In this document: one piece after another, positions 43,371 through 55,249 of the stretch
How positions within the stretch are numbered: position 1 is the first letter of the stretch
How the letters are laid out: each line of letters opens with the position of its first letter
Assembly (NCBI RefSeq): GCF_013337115.1
Contig: NZ_SGWE01000004.1
Coordinates: forward strand, 124,001 to 188,000
Direction of reading: 5' to 3'
Origin: Deinococcus sp. JMULE3
GTDB lineage: Bacteria; Deinococcota; Deinococci; Deinococcales; Deinococcaceae
DNA: 64,000 nt
The notes under the pieces: generated by a model
Told to the model about the DNA's origin: nothing
The model's database searches: none
What the model saw: only the letters and a program-made list of their open reading frames with translations
Translations under genes and position numbers: made by a program

Positions 43371-43793
43371 GTGACTCAACCCAGCTATTCCCTCACGACG
43401 TCCCTGGACGGCATGACGCCTGAACAGCTCCACGGATTCTTCGTGGACTGGCCCAACCCGCCCACGCCCGACACGTTCCTGCGCCTGCTGCGCGGGTCGT
43501 ACCGGGTCGTGCTGGCCGTGCATGACGGGCAGGTGATCGGCTTCGTGCAGGCGATCAGCGACGGCGTGCTGACCGCGTACATTCCACTTCTGGAAGTTCT
43601 GCCCGAGTGGCAGGGCCGGGGCGTGGGCCGCGCCCTGATGACCCGCCTGCAGGAAGAACTGCGGCACCTGTACGCCATGGACCTCGGCTGCGACGACCAC
43701 CTCGTCCCGTACTACGAGGGGCTGGGGATGCGGCGCGGCAACCTGATGTGCACCCGCAACTACGAGCGGCAGGATGGGGCGCCCACCGGGTGA
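43371..43793 (+). CDS. GNAT family N-acetyltransferase
   Basis: Acetyl-CoA dependent acetyltransferase, 140 residues. Core motifs: VVLAVHDGQVIGFVQAISDG (beta strands), AYIPLLEVLPEWQGRGVGRALM with the acetyl-CoA pyrophosphate loop Q-G-R-G-V-G, and a C-terminal VPYYEGLGMRRGNLM. The substrate cannot be predicted. GTG at 43371 is preferred because CACACT ends 7 nt before it; ATG at 43335 would add 12 residues but lies in a hairpin loop. Confidence 0.88.
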   Translation: MTQPSYSLTTSLDGMTPEQLHGFFVDWPNPPTPDTFLRLLRGSYRVVLAVHDGQVIGFVQAISDGVLTAYIPLLEVLPEWQGRGVGRALMTRLQEELRHLYAMDLGCDDHLVPYYEGLGMRRGNLMCTRNYERQDGAPTG

Positions 43794-43826
43794 AACGGCC
43801 GGGGGCCGCGCCGCGTACCCCCCACC

Positions 43827-44372
43827 GTGGTGACCTTCGATCCGAGGCTGCTCCTGATGTACCTGCTGGCCGGCCTGCTGGCCGTCACCACGCATGAGTT
43901 CGCGCATGTGCTGCTGCCGCTGCGGGCCGGGGCGTCCGGGGTGCGCGTGCAGCTCGGCGTGGACGGGGGCTGGTCTGTTGCGCGGTTCCGGTTGGGGCGG
44001 GTGACGGTGGACGTGCGCCCGTACCCGTTCTGGATAGGCCGCGCCCACTGGGATCACGCGAGCATGACCCCGGCCACCTGGGCGTGGGCCATCGCCCTCG
44101 GGCCGCTCAGCTCCGCCGCGCTGTGTGCCCTGGGCGCGCTGCTGTGGCGCGGCGGAGGCGAACTGTGTGCCCTGGGCGCGCTGCTGTGGCGCGGCGGAGG
44201 CGAACTGGCCGGTCCGTTCGGGCAGGCGCTGGCCGTGTTCGCCGGACTTCAGGCCCTCGTGACCGCTATGCCCGTCCGCTACCCCGCCTGGATGGGCATG
44301 GGCGCAGGCATGCCCAGCGACGGGCGGCAACTCCTCGACCACTGGCGGGGACGGCAGCGGGCACACGCCTGA
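43827..44372 (+). CDS. membrane protein with HExxH motif (M50-like) and internal duplication
   Basis: 181-residue membrane protein. The N-terminal helix contains LLAVTTHEFAHVLLPL, an HEFAH zinc-protease motif as in M50/site-2-type peptidases. Later helices carry WAWAIALGPLSSAALCALGA, where the usual N-x-x-P-G of M50 is replaced by G-P. A 42-bp tandem duplication (44121-44162 and 44163-44204) repeats LCALGALLWRGGGE exactly. Start GTG at 43827 or 43830 is uncertain, with no ribosome site. Proteolytic activity is unproven. Confidence 0.65.
   Translation: MVTFDPRLLLMYLLAGLLAVTTHEFAHVLLPLRAGASGVRVQLGVDGGWSVARFRLGRVTVDVRPYPFWIGRAHWDHASMTPATWAWAIALGPLSSAALCALGALLWRGGGELCALGALLWRGGGELAGPFGQALAVFAGLQALVTAMPVRYPAWMGMGAGMPSDGRQLLDHWRGRQRAHA
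44121..44204 (+). repeat. 42-bp exact tandem duplication inside the M50-like gene
   Basis: Two identical 42-nt units, in frame, so the reading frame is preserved with 14 additional residues. Confidence 0.95.
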
Positions 44373-44375
44373 GCG

Positions 44376-44813
44376 TCACCAGTACCGGAACAGCAGGTCG
44401 CCGCGTGTCCAGCCCAGGTGCCGCGCGCCCCTTGCCGCGCCGGGTGGCAGGAGGTCCAGTTCGGCGTGGTCCGGGAGTCCGTTCAGCCACGCGGCGTCTG
44501 GGACGACCCAGCCGCGCGCCTGCCACCACGCGGTCAGGCCGGGCGGGTTCAGGTAGGGCGCGAAGGTCGCCGCCGGATGCGTGGCGTCCGTGAAGGCCAT
44601 CACGGGCAGGTCGGTATAGGCCAGGAGCCGGACCTCTCCCCCGCCCGCCCCGATGCGGAGGGTCTGGCTGCGCACCTCGGTCATGGGGTCGGGGTGTAGT
44701 CCGCCGACCAGTGTCCAGCCGAGTTCGCGGGCGCAGCGGTGCAGGTCGGCGGTCAGGCGCGCTGGGGCGTGCGCGTCCGCGCGGGTCAGGTCGTCCCGCA
44801 GCCAGGGGAGCAC
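44376..44813 (-). CDS. hypothetical protein
   Basis: Not recognised. 145 residues, soluble, with mixed alpha/beta content: LGWTLVGGLHPDPMTEVRSQ, then VRLLAYTDLPVMAFTDA and LTAWWQARGWVVPDAAWLN, ending HLGWTRGDLLFRYW. GTG at 44813 is chosen because the purine-rich GGAGGGAGG ends 2 nt upstream, right after the DUF4259 stop. It is probably the last gene of the ispG-DUF4259 unit. Confidence 0.6.
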   Translation of the reverse strand: MLPWLRDDLTRADAHAPARLTADLHRCARELGWTLVGGLHPDPMTEVRSQTLRIGAGGGEVRLLAYTDLPVMAFTDATHPAATFAPYLNPPGLTAWWQARGWVVPDAAWLNGLPDHAELDLLPPGAARGARHLGWTRGDLLFRYW

Positions 44814-44827
44814 GCCTCCCTCCACAA

Positions 44828-45225
44828 TCAGCTCAGCGCGGCGCGGAGGCGCTGGATGTCCTCGCGCCACGCGTCGGCGTCCTCGCTGTCCTCCCAGAGG
44901 TCCGGGAGTTCGCTGCCTGGGTCGAGGACGCGTTCCAGGGCTTCCATGGCGTGCCCGCGCAGGTGGGTCAGTTCGGCGGCGTCCGCGTTCTGCACCCAGG
45001 CGCGCAGGGCGGCGTCGGTCAGGGCGCTGGTATCGCCCGTGAGGACGGCGGCGAGGGTCTCGGCGGCGGCGACGGCGCGGTGGCCTTCCTCGGCTTCCAG
45101 GTAGTCGTTGTCGGGGTCCAGCGCGACGTCGAAGGCTTCCGCCAGGGCGTACGCGCCGTCCTGCACGATCTCGGCGGCGTACTCAGCGGCGGCCTCGTTC
45201 TGGAAGGGGCCGACGCCCCAGGCGC

Positions 45226-45229
<4 letters not shown>
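44828..45229 (-). CDS. DUF4259 family protein
   Basis: 133 residues matching the DUF4259 pattern: [20 protein letters not shown], then acidic helices ([20 protein letters not shown]) and a C-terminal [13 protein letters not shown]. Function unknown; acidic and soluble. The ATG overlaps the ispG stop by 4 nt (ATGA), so the protein is cotranslated with IspG. Confidence 0.8.
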
Positions 45230-46445
<1,216 letters not shown>

Positions 46446-46449
<4 letters not shown>

Positions 46450-46462
46450 GCCGCCCAGTGTA
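46446..46462 (-). promoter_or_regulatory. leaderless promoter/start segment of ispG
   Basis: TACACTGGGCGGCATGA, identical to the segment at ispH (7265-7249). Confidence 0.6.
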
Positions 46463-46494
46463 CGCGGCGGGCCGGGGGGCGGCTGGAAGCGGGG

Positions 46495-47064
46495 TTACGC
46501 CTTCGCGGCGCGTTCCATGCGGTCCAGAATGGCGCTCAGGCCGATGTCCAGGCCGCCTTGCGGGCCGCTGGCGCCGTACAGGCCGCTGCGCTGGAGGCTG
46601 GCCGCGCCGTGCAGGAACGTCCAGTAGGCGACGGCGTGCCCGGTGTCGTCGGGGTTGCCGCTCAGCGCGCCGACGTGGGCCAGCAGGGCGTTCCAGAGGT
46701 GCTTGCCGGCAGTGGTCTTGATGCCTGGGGGTTGGTCGGGGCGTGGGGTCATCAGGAGGTCGTAGGTGTGGGGGCGGGTGTGGGCGAAGTGCAGGTACGC
46801 GCGGGCGATGGCGTCCAGTGCGGCGCGGGGGGTCTGGGTGCGGGCGGCGGCGGTGACGTCGTCGCGCAGGGCGTCGGCGGCGTGTTCGGCGAGCTGGTTC
46901 AGGAGGGCGGCGCGGCTGGCGAAGTGGCGGTACAGGCTGCCGGGGCGCACGCCGAGCGCGTCGGCGAGGGGCCGCATGGCGAGGGCGTCGGGGCCGCCCT
47001 GGTCGAGGAGGGTCTGCGCTTCCCGGAGGATGGTATCGGGGGTGAGTTTCGCGGGGTACGGCAC
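46495..47064 (-). CDS. TetR family transcriptional regulator
   Basis: 189-residue repressor. The N-terminal HTH reads LREAQTLLDQGGPDALAMRP, then LADALGVRPGSLYRHFASRA, ending in the typical L-Y-R-H-F. The ligand-binding domain resembles the TetR_C_33/WHG type (THSYDLLMTP-like HTYDLLMTPRPDQPP; AYWTFLHGAASLQRSGLY). GTG at 47064 lies 7 nt after TACACT (leaderless). It is divergent from the MBL-fold gene and probably controls it and itself through the shared palindrome. Confidence 0.88.
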   Translation of the reverse strand: MPYPAKLTPDTILREAQTLLDQGGPDALAMRPLADALGVRPGSLYRHFASRAALLNQLAEHAADALRDDVTAAARTQTPRAALDAIARAYLHFAHTRPHTYDLLMTPRPDQPPGIKTTAGKHLWNALLAHVGALSGNPDDTGHAVAYWTFLHGAASLQRSGLYGASGPQGGLDIGLSAILDRMERAAKA

Positions 47065-47117
47065 GGTGAACAGTGTACGTCTTGACGCCCGAAGACCGAA
47101 GATGTACGGTGTTCACC
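47065..47117. promoter_or_regulatory. TetR/MBL intergenic operator and divergent promoters
   Basis: Inverted repeat GGTGAACAGTGTACGT (47065-47080) and ATGTACGGTGTTCACC (47102-47117), 13 of 16 matching. For the MBL gene TTGACG (47082-47087), 17 nt, TACGGT (47105-47110) lies in the right arm. The tetR -10 TACACT (47077-47072) lies in the left arm. A bound repressor would cover both promoters. Confidence 0.7.
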
Positions 47118-47192
47118 ATCAAGGCGAACGGCGTTCACTCACTGCTCTGCCGCCACCCACACACCACCTCTCCCCCACCCCGGAGGTCCCCC

Positions 47193-47936
47193 ATGCCCCG
47201 CCCACCCATCCGCCTCGCGCAGTTCGGCCTGATCAACGCGTACCTCGTCCCGGAAGCCGACGGACTGACCCTGATCGACGCGGGCGTGCGCGGCATGGAC
47301 CGCCGCGTGAACCGCGCCGCCCGGCAGCTGGGCCTCCCGCTGCGCCGCGTCGCCCTGACCCACACCCACAGCGACCACGTCGGCGCGATCGACACCCTGA
47401 TGAGCCAGTGGCCCGACCTGGAACTCCTCGTCGGGGCGGACGACACCACCAACCTCGCCCCCCTGGGCGTGAAGACCACCCCCACCCGCCTGCTGCGCGG
47501 CGGGGACCGCGTGGGCTCCCTGACCGTCCTCGACACGCCCGGCCACTCGCCCGGCCACGTCGCGTACCTCGACGAACGGGACGGCAAGCTGTACAGCGGC
47601 GACACCTTCGTGAACGTCCCCCGCCTGCGGGTCGCCAGCGTCCTGAACGCCGCCTTCCCGCTGCCCACCTTCGGTACGCACGACCCCGCGCAGACCACGC
47701 GGGCCGCCCGCGCCCTGCTGGACGTGCCCCTGAAGACCCTCGCCACCGGACACGGCCCGGTCATCCCGGGGCCGCTGGATGCTATGCGCCGCGCCGTGCA
47801 GGACGCCGAATCCGGCCGCGAACCGGGGGCGGTCACCCGCACCGTCTCCGGCTGGGTCGGCTACCTGACGCGCCTGAGCACCGACGGCGCCGTCGCCGGA
47901 AAGAACCTCGCGTACCGCAACAGCCGCCACAGCTGA
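47193..47936 (+). CDS. MBL-fold metallohydrolase
   Basis: Metallo-beta-lactamase fold hydrolase, 247 residues. Order of motifs: VPEADGLTLIDAGVRGMD, the zinc motif LTHTHSDHVGAID (H-x-H-x-D-H), LDTPGHSPGHVAYLD (third histidine), LYSGDTFVN (bridging aspartate) and ATGHGPVIPG (last histidine). It is of the small glyoxalase II-like or lactonase-like group, with no rhodanese or RNA-binding extension. ATG at 47193 has GGAGG 5 nt upstream. Regulated with the divergent TetR gene, so a role in detoxification is likely but not shown. Confidence 0.88.
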   Translation: MPRPPIRLAQFGLINAYLVPEADGLTLIDAGVRGMDRRVNRAARQLGLPLRRVALTHTHSDHVGAIDTLMSQWPDLELLVGADDTTNLAPLGVKTTPTRLLRGGDRVGSLTVLDTPGHSPGHVAYLDERDGKLYSGDTFVNVPRLRVASVLNAAFPLPTFGTHDPAQTTRAARALLDVPLKTLATGHGPVIPGPLDAMRRAVQDAESGREPGAVTRTVSGWVGYLTRLSTDGAVAGKNLAYRNSRHS

Positions 47937-47944
47937 CACGCAAC

Positions 47945-47984
47945 GAAAAAGACGGGACCGACGCCAGCTGGCCATCGGTCCCGT
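47945..47984 (-). terminator. terminator of the tRNA-Val transcript
   Basis: Perfect 10-bp stem ACGGGACCGA / TCGGTCCCGT followed on the minus strand by CTTTTTC. Confidence 0.75.
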
Positions 47985-47987
47985 TCG

Positions 47988-48062
<75 letters not shown>

Positions 48063-48074
48063 ACGCGGCCTGAC

Positions 48075-48104
48075 ATGCTAGGCGATCAGGGCACGCCCGC
48101 GCAA
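48075..48104 (-). promoter_or_regulatory. tRNA-Val promoter
   Basis: TTGCGC, 18-nt spacer, TAGCAT on the minus strand; the tRNA 5' end is 13 nt downstream. Confidence 0.6.
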
Positions 48105-48186
48105 GAGGCCACACCGCGCACACGGGGTCCGCCCAGCCGGACAGGGCCATCCGGGCACACGGGCACGCGTGTTACCCTCGGGCGCG

Positions 48187-48987
48187 ATGACCTTCGCGCA
48201 GGCCGTGACCGACCGCACCCGAGCCCTCCAGACCCGCCTGTGCGTGGGCCTGGACCCCCGCCTGGACGCCTACCGGGACGCCGCGCACCTGCGCGAACAC
48301 ACCCTGGACGTGCTGGAGGCGACCGCGCCGTACGCCGCGTGCGTGAAACCGCAGCTGGCGTTCTACGAGGCGCTGGGCCTGGACGGCCTGCGCATCCTGG
48401 AGGAGGTGTGCGCGGCGGCCCGCACGCTGGGCCTCCCGGTGTTGCTGGACGCCAAACGTGGCGATATCGGCAGCACGGCGCAGGCGTACGCGCAGGGCTG
48501 GCTGACCGGTCGGCACGCGGGCGCGGCGCTGACCGTGAACCCCTTCCTGGGCTTCGAGACCCTCACGCCGTTCGTGGACACTGCGCGCGCGAACGGCGGC
48601 GCGGTGTTCGTCCTCGTGAAGACCAGCAACCCCGGTCAGGCGGACCTGCAGGGCGGCGGCATCAGCGAACGCGTCGCGGACGAGATCACCCGCCTGAACG
48701 CCCAGGAAGACGCGGAGTACGCCAGCGTCGGCGCGGTCGTGGGCGCCACGCACCCCGGCGATCTGGCCGCGTTCCGCGCCCGCATGCCCCGCGCACTGCT
48801 GCTCCTGCCCGGTCTGGGCGCGCAGGGCGCGACCGCCGCGCAGCTCGCCCCGGCCTTCGACCCCGGCGGGACCGGCGCGCTCGCCAGCGCCAGCCGGGGC
48901 GTGCAGTACGCCAGCGGCCTGGATGTCCGCGCCAGCGTGGACGCCGCGCGGGACTTCCGCAACGCCCTGAACAGCGTGCTGAGTTGA
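48187..48987 (+). CDS. pyrF: orotidine 5'-phosphate decarboxylase
   Basis: Last step of UMP synthesis, decarboxylating OMP. 266 residues, the longer type 2 subfamily. Motifs are [27 protein letters not shown] and [20 protein letters not shown] with the catalytic D-x-K-x-x-[28 protein letters not shown] and [14 protein letters not shown] follow. ATG at 48187 lies 8 nt after TACCCT (48173-48178), leaderless, rejecting six upstream residues. No other pyr genes are adjacent. Confidence 0.95.
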   Translation: MTFAQAVTDRTRALQTRLCVGLDPRLDAYRDAAHLREHTLDVLEATAPYAACVKPQLAFYEALGLDGLRILEEVCAAARTLGLPVLLDAKRGDIGSTAQAYAQGWLTGRHAGAALTVNPFLGFETLTPFVDTARANGGAVFVLVKTSNPGQADLQGGGISERVADEITRLNAQEDAEYASVGAVVGATHPGDLAAFRARMPRALLLLPGLGAQGATAAQLAPAFDPGGTGALASASRGVQYASGLDVRASVDAARDFRNALNSVLS

Positions 48988-48988
48988 C

Positions 48989-49034
48989 AGTCGAAGGTTG
49001 ATGGTTGGTAGAGGGAAAGCTCCATCAACCTTCA
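48989..49034. repeat. AAGGTTGATGG hairpin repeat, copy 1
   Basis: AGTCGAAGGTTGATGG (48989-49004) with the matching arm CCATCAACCTT (49022-49032), between convergent pyrF and the desulfurase-like gene. The same 16-mer occurs at 56924-56939. Probably works as a bidirectional terminator. Confidence 0.65.
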
Positions 49035-49038
49035 ACCA

Positions 49039-50244
<1,206 letters not shown>

Positions 50245-50430
50245 GCGCCGAGTGTAGGCCCGAACGGGACGCGGGGCACAGGAAGCGGGACGCGGTTCGC
50301 TGGGGGGCCGACGTGGGCGGAGCCGGTCCACCCGTCCTCTATCGACCGTCACCCATCTCGCTCCTTTCACGCTCGTTTGATCGTCCTTTGGTGTGATGCG
50401 GGCCTCATGGGTGTCGCCTATCCTGCTGTC

Positions 50431-50469
50431 ATGTTGCGGTTTCCGTCTGTTCCGCCGGAGGGCGCATGA
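50431..50469 (+). CDS. leader mini-ORF overlapping the envelope-operon start
   Basis: Twelve codons (M-L-R-F-P-S-V-P-P-E-G-A-stop). ATG is 6 nt after TATCCT (50419-50424). The TGA overlaps the ATG at 50466 (ATGA), and the GGAGGG ribosome site of the next gene lies within it. Confidence 0.5.
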   Translation: MLRFPSVPPEGA

Positions 50470-50738
50470 GTTTCGTGCGGAAGCCCCGGCCGTACTCGTC
50501 GGGTCTGCCGTCCGCGCCGGTGTCCGCTCCGCGTGTGCCGCGCGTCCCGAAGGAGAAGGCAAGTCGTCCACAGCGTCCGCGTGGGCCGCGTTCGTCGTGG
50601 GCGGGCGCGGTGACGGCCCTGGCGGGGCTGGGCGCGCTGCTGGTGCTGGTGGTGGGCCTGTCGGGCCTGTGGAATGCCGTGGCGCGGGACTGGCAGTTCC
50701 GGTCGGCGGCGGCGGGCGTGCTGGACGTGGTGCGCTGA
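50466..50738 (+). CDS. small single-helix membrane protein, unknown function
   Basis: 90 residues. A basic, proline-rich cytoplasmic N-terminus (residues 1-45, SAPVSAPRVPRVPKEKASRP) precedes one membrane helix (AVTALAGLGALLVLVVGLSG) and a short extracytoplasmic tail. No recognised domain. It is the first structural gene of a four-gene unit and abuts the penicillin-binding protein gene (TGA then GTG, no gap). Its topology resembles small divisome or PBP partner proteins, but no homology is claimed. Confidence 0.7.
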   Translation: MSFVRKPRPYSSGLPSAPVSAPRVPRVPKEKASRPQRPRGPRSSWAGAVTALAGLGALLVLVVGLSGLWNAVARDWQFRSAAAGVLDVVR

Positions 50739-52865
50739 GTGACACGGCAGTTTAAAAAATCCGTGCTGGGCTGGTGGAACCGCTGGCCGCGTTCGCCGTT
50801 CGTGCGGCGGCCCGAACCGTGGACGTTGCGGCGGGCACTGCGGGCGGCGGCGGCGGGCGTGGGTCTGCTGACGCTGGGCCTGCTGGGGCTGGGCGTGGCG
50901 GGCGCGCTGAGTACCGGGGCACTGGGGCGGGTGTGGAACCTGCGCTCGGAACTGCTGCCCATCGAGGTACAGGACCGGCGGGGCGCGCCGCTGGGCGTGA
51001 TCGACCACTGCCGTGAGGGGAACGCGGTGAACGCCGTGCCGTGCCGGGAGTCGCTGAGCGTACCGCTGACGGGGGTCAGTGAGGCGTTCCTGCTGGCGTA
51101 CGTGGCGAAGGAGGACGTACGCTTCTTCTCGCATTCTGGGGTGGATCTGGGGCGGTTGCCGCGCGCGGTGCTCAGTGGTGCGGGCGGCAGCACGATCACG
51201 ATGCAGCTGCTGAAGAACAGCGTGCTGGCGGGGCATTTCGATTACGACACGGACCGTCGTGGGCCGCTGCTGACGGTGGCGCGCAAGGCGACGGAGTTCG
51301 TGCTGGCGCCGCTGGTGACGTGGCGCTACGGGCGGCGGGAGGTGCTGGCGATGAGCGTGAACAGCCTCCCGTGGATCGGGATCGGGCAGCGCAAGGGCGT
51401 GTACGACGCGTCCAGAGCGGTGTTCGGGGTGGAACCGGCGGATCTGTCGCTGGCGCAGAGTGCGTTCCTGGTGGGGCTGCTGCCCGCGCCGGGGCGGTAT
51501 CTGGTGCAGGAGGACACGCCGCCGGAGACGGCGACGGCACGCTTCCGCTGGATGCGCGCGCAGCAGCTGGTGACGCTGAACATCCTGCGGTCGCACGGGC
51601 TGATCTCGGACGGGGCGTACGCGCAGGCGGTCGCCACACCCGTGCAGCCGAGGTTGTGGCGGGTGGAGTATGCGGGGTCGGGCGCGGACCTGCGGGTGGT
51701 GGCGGCGGCCCGCAACCCGGATTACGCGCAGGAGCCCGAGCCGGTGTGGGCCATACAGGAACTCGTGCGGCGCGAGCTGCGGCGGGCGGGCGTGGACCCG
51801 AAGCGGGTGGGGCGCGTGGTGCTGACCATCGACGCGCAGGCGCAGGCGGCCCTGACGCAGCGGGTGCAGGGTGAGGGCGCGACCGGTCCCCGCGCGGCCG
51901 GTGTCGCGGAGGGCGCGGCGGTCGTGGACGTGCGGGGCGGGGGGATCGTGGCGCTGGCGAGCAGCACGGGCGGCAGCCTGAGCAGCGATCCGGGGCGGCA
52001 GTGGGCGGCGTCGGCGCTGCGGCCGGTGGCGAGTACCGTGAAGCCTCTGCTGTACGCGCTGGCGTTCGGGGACGGCGTGACGCAACTGAGTGCCTTCCGG
52101 GACGAGGCGACGGGGTACGCGGGTCAGGCCATCCGGAACAACTCGGGCGGGTTCCTGAACCGCGCGGTGACGGTGCGCGAGGCGAACGCCCGCAGTCTGA
52201 ACACCGTGGCGGTGCAGGTGGGTACGCCCCGCGAGAAGGCGCTGCGGCGCACGCTGGACGCGCTGGGGTACCGCGCGGACGCGGGGAACACGTCCAGCGT
52301 ATCGCTGGGCACGTACCGGGCCGCGCCGCTGGACGTAGCCGCCGCCTACGCGTCGTTCGCGAACGGCGGGACGCGCTGCGAGCCGCACCTGCTGGCCGAG
52401 GTGTACGACCGCGCCGGGCGGCCCCTGTCCCTGCCGCGCCCGGACTGCGCGCCGCTGTGGGACGAGGTGGTCGCCTACGAGACGTTCGACCTGCTGACCG
52501 GCGCGGTGTCGTCGAACGCGGGGCACGTGAAGTTCCTGCGGCCCACCGCGTGGCAGCGGCTGTCCGGGAAGGCCATGCCGCTGGGCGCGAAGTCCGGTAC
52601 GACCGACGACGTGAACGACACGTGGTGCGCCGCCGTGACGCCGCAGTACGCGATGGCCGTGTGGATCGGCGACCCGGACGGGCGGCAGAGTGTGCCCGTG
52701 AACCTCTACCGCGATCAGGCGGCCTGCCGTGAGGTCGGGCTGCTGCGTGACCTGCCGCACGACCGCGCGAGCGTCCCGGTGCCGCCGGGCATCACGACCG
52801 TGGGGGGCGTGGCGGTGCCGCTGCCGGGCCTGAATCCCCGCAATCCCGCGCCGCCCGCCCCCTGA
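50739..52865 (+). CDS. bifunctional class A penicillin-binding protein
   Basis: Peptidoglycan glycosyltransferase and transpeptidase, 708 residues. N-terminal cytoplasmic arm, membrane helix (about residues 36-58), then the GT51 domain with catalytic glutamate in YVAKEDVRFFSHSGVDL and GGSTITMQLLKNSVLAG. The transpeptidase domain has all three penicillin-binding motifs: S-x-x-K in RPVASTVKPLLYA, S-x-N in NARSLNTVAVQ and K-S-G-T in GAKSGTTDDVNDTWC. A short C-terminus is proline-rich and there is no fibronectin or PASTA domain. It sits in an operon with a VWA-like protein and two membrane proteins, unlike typical stand-alone PBP1 genes. Confidence 0.92.
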   Translation: MTRQFKKSVLGWWNRWPRSPFVRRPEPWTLRRALRAAAAGVGLLTLGLLGLGVAGALSTGALGRVWNLRSELLPIEVQDRRGAPLGVIDHCREGNAVNAVPCRESLSVPLTGVSEAFLLAYVAKEDVRFFSHSGVDLGRLPRAVLSGAGGSTITMQLLKNSVLAGHFDYDTDRRGPLLTVARKATEFVLAPLVTWRYGRREVLAMSVNSLPWIGIGQRKGVYDASRAVFGVEPADLSLAQSAFLVGLLPAPGRYLVQEDTPPETATARFRWMRAQQLVTLNILRSHGLISDGAYAQAVATPVQPRLWRVEYAGSGADLRVVAAARNPDYAQEPEPVWAIQELVRRELRRAGVDPKRVGRVVLTIDAQAQAALTQRVQGEGATGPRAAGVAEGAAVVDVRGGGIVALASSTGGSLSSDPGRQWAASALRPVASTVKPLLYALAFGDGVTQLSAFRDEATGYAGQAIRNNSGGFLNRAVTVREANARSLNTVAVQVGTPREKALRRTLDALGYRADAGNTSSVSLGTYRAAPLDVAAAYASFANGGTRCEPHLLAEVYDRAGRPLSLPRPDCAPLWDEVVAYETFDLLTGAVSSNAGHVKFLRPTAWQRLSGKAMPLGAKSGTTDDVNDTWCAAVTPQYAMAVWIGDPDGRQSVPVNLYRDQAACREVGLLRDLPHDRASVPVPPGITTVGGVAVPLPGLNPRNPAPPAP

Positions 52866-52902
52866 GCCCCCTCTTTCCCCCTTCCAGACTTCCGAGGTGA
52901 CC

Positions 52903-53597
52903 ATGCCCTTCCCAATGATCGTTCCTGCCGTCCTGTCCACGCTGCTGCCCGCGCCGATGAGCGCTTCGACCCTGCTGGGGCTGTCCACGCCGCCGCTGCA
53001 CCTGACGGTCGCGGTGGACATGACCGGCAGCAGCAAGAACCCGGCGTTCAGGTACGCGGATCAGGCGCGGCTGCTCTCGCAGAGCGTCCTGCTGAACCAG
53101 CTGCGCTCCGGGGACACGGTCACGCTGCTGCGCATCTGCGACGGCGTTCAGACCGTCGCGGACTTCAAGTTCCAGTCGAAGAACGGCGCGCGGCTGGGCA
53201 AGGCGGACATCCTGCGCTACACGGCGGCCCTCACGAAGCCCTGCACCGGGCGGGGCAGCGCGATCACGGCGGGCGTGCAGCTGGCCGTCAAACGGGCCGC
53301 GCAGACGAAAGCTGTCGGGGACGTGACGGTGCTGTTCACCGACGGCGCGCTGCTGGACGACCCCAAACGCGCGTCGCTGGGCGCGGCGGTGAAGGGCTTC
53401 CTGAGCGCGAAGGACACCCGGCTGCTGTTCGTGGCGGGCCTGAGTCCCGAGGCGGGCGCGGGGGGCGTGTCCGTCCGGGATTCGTTCGTGAAGGCGCTGG
53501 GCGGCAGTGCCGCCGACAAGCGGGTGCTGCTGGCGGGCGCGTACGACCTGTCGAACGTGTACCCGACATTCGCGGCGCAGGTGAAGGCGGCCCGCCG

Positions 53598-53601
<4 letters not shown>
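52903..53601 (+). CDS. exported VWA-like domain protein
   Basis: 232 residues. The N-terminal hydrophobic segment (MIVPAVLSTLLPAPMSASTL) may be a signal sequence or anchor. A von Willebrand A-like fold follows. LHLTVAVDMTGSSKNPAF resembles the MIDAS D-x-S/T-x-S, then GDTVTLLRICDGVQTVADF, and a second acidic loop VGDVTVLFTDGALLDDP. The C-terminal strand DTRLLFVAGLSPEAG completes the pattern. VWA domains usually bind a partner through a metal ion, and the partner here may be the PBP or the membrane protein encoded next to it. The start is ATG at 52903, preceded by GAGGTG. Confidence 0.7.
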
Positions 53602-55148
<1,547 letters not shown>

Positions 55149-55204
55149 ACGGCATCGGGCATCAGGGAGAGGTTGGGGGCGCATCCCACCTCTCCTCTTT
55201 TTGT

Positions 55205-55249
55205 GGTCAGAGTCTCAATTAATAGTTCAATGTTAAGTAATATGGGGGT
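55205..55249 (+). promoter_or_regulatory. AT-rich promoter/operator of the dioxygenase-esterase gene
   Basis: Strikingly AT-rich for this genome: AATTAATAGTTCAATGTTAA (55217-55236). A -10 TAATAT (55238-55243) lies 6 nt before ATG 55250. A MarR-type repressor would be expected for this enzyme class; no regulator gene is adjacent. Confidence 0.45.

Noticed and set aside
50281..50345. GAGCCGGTCCACCCG as a fifth copy of the dispersed repeat
   Set aside because: Only about 12 bases match copy B, without the other blocks.
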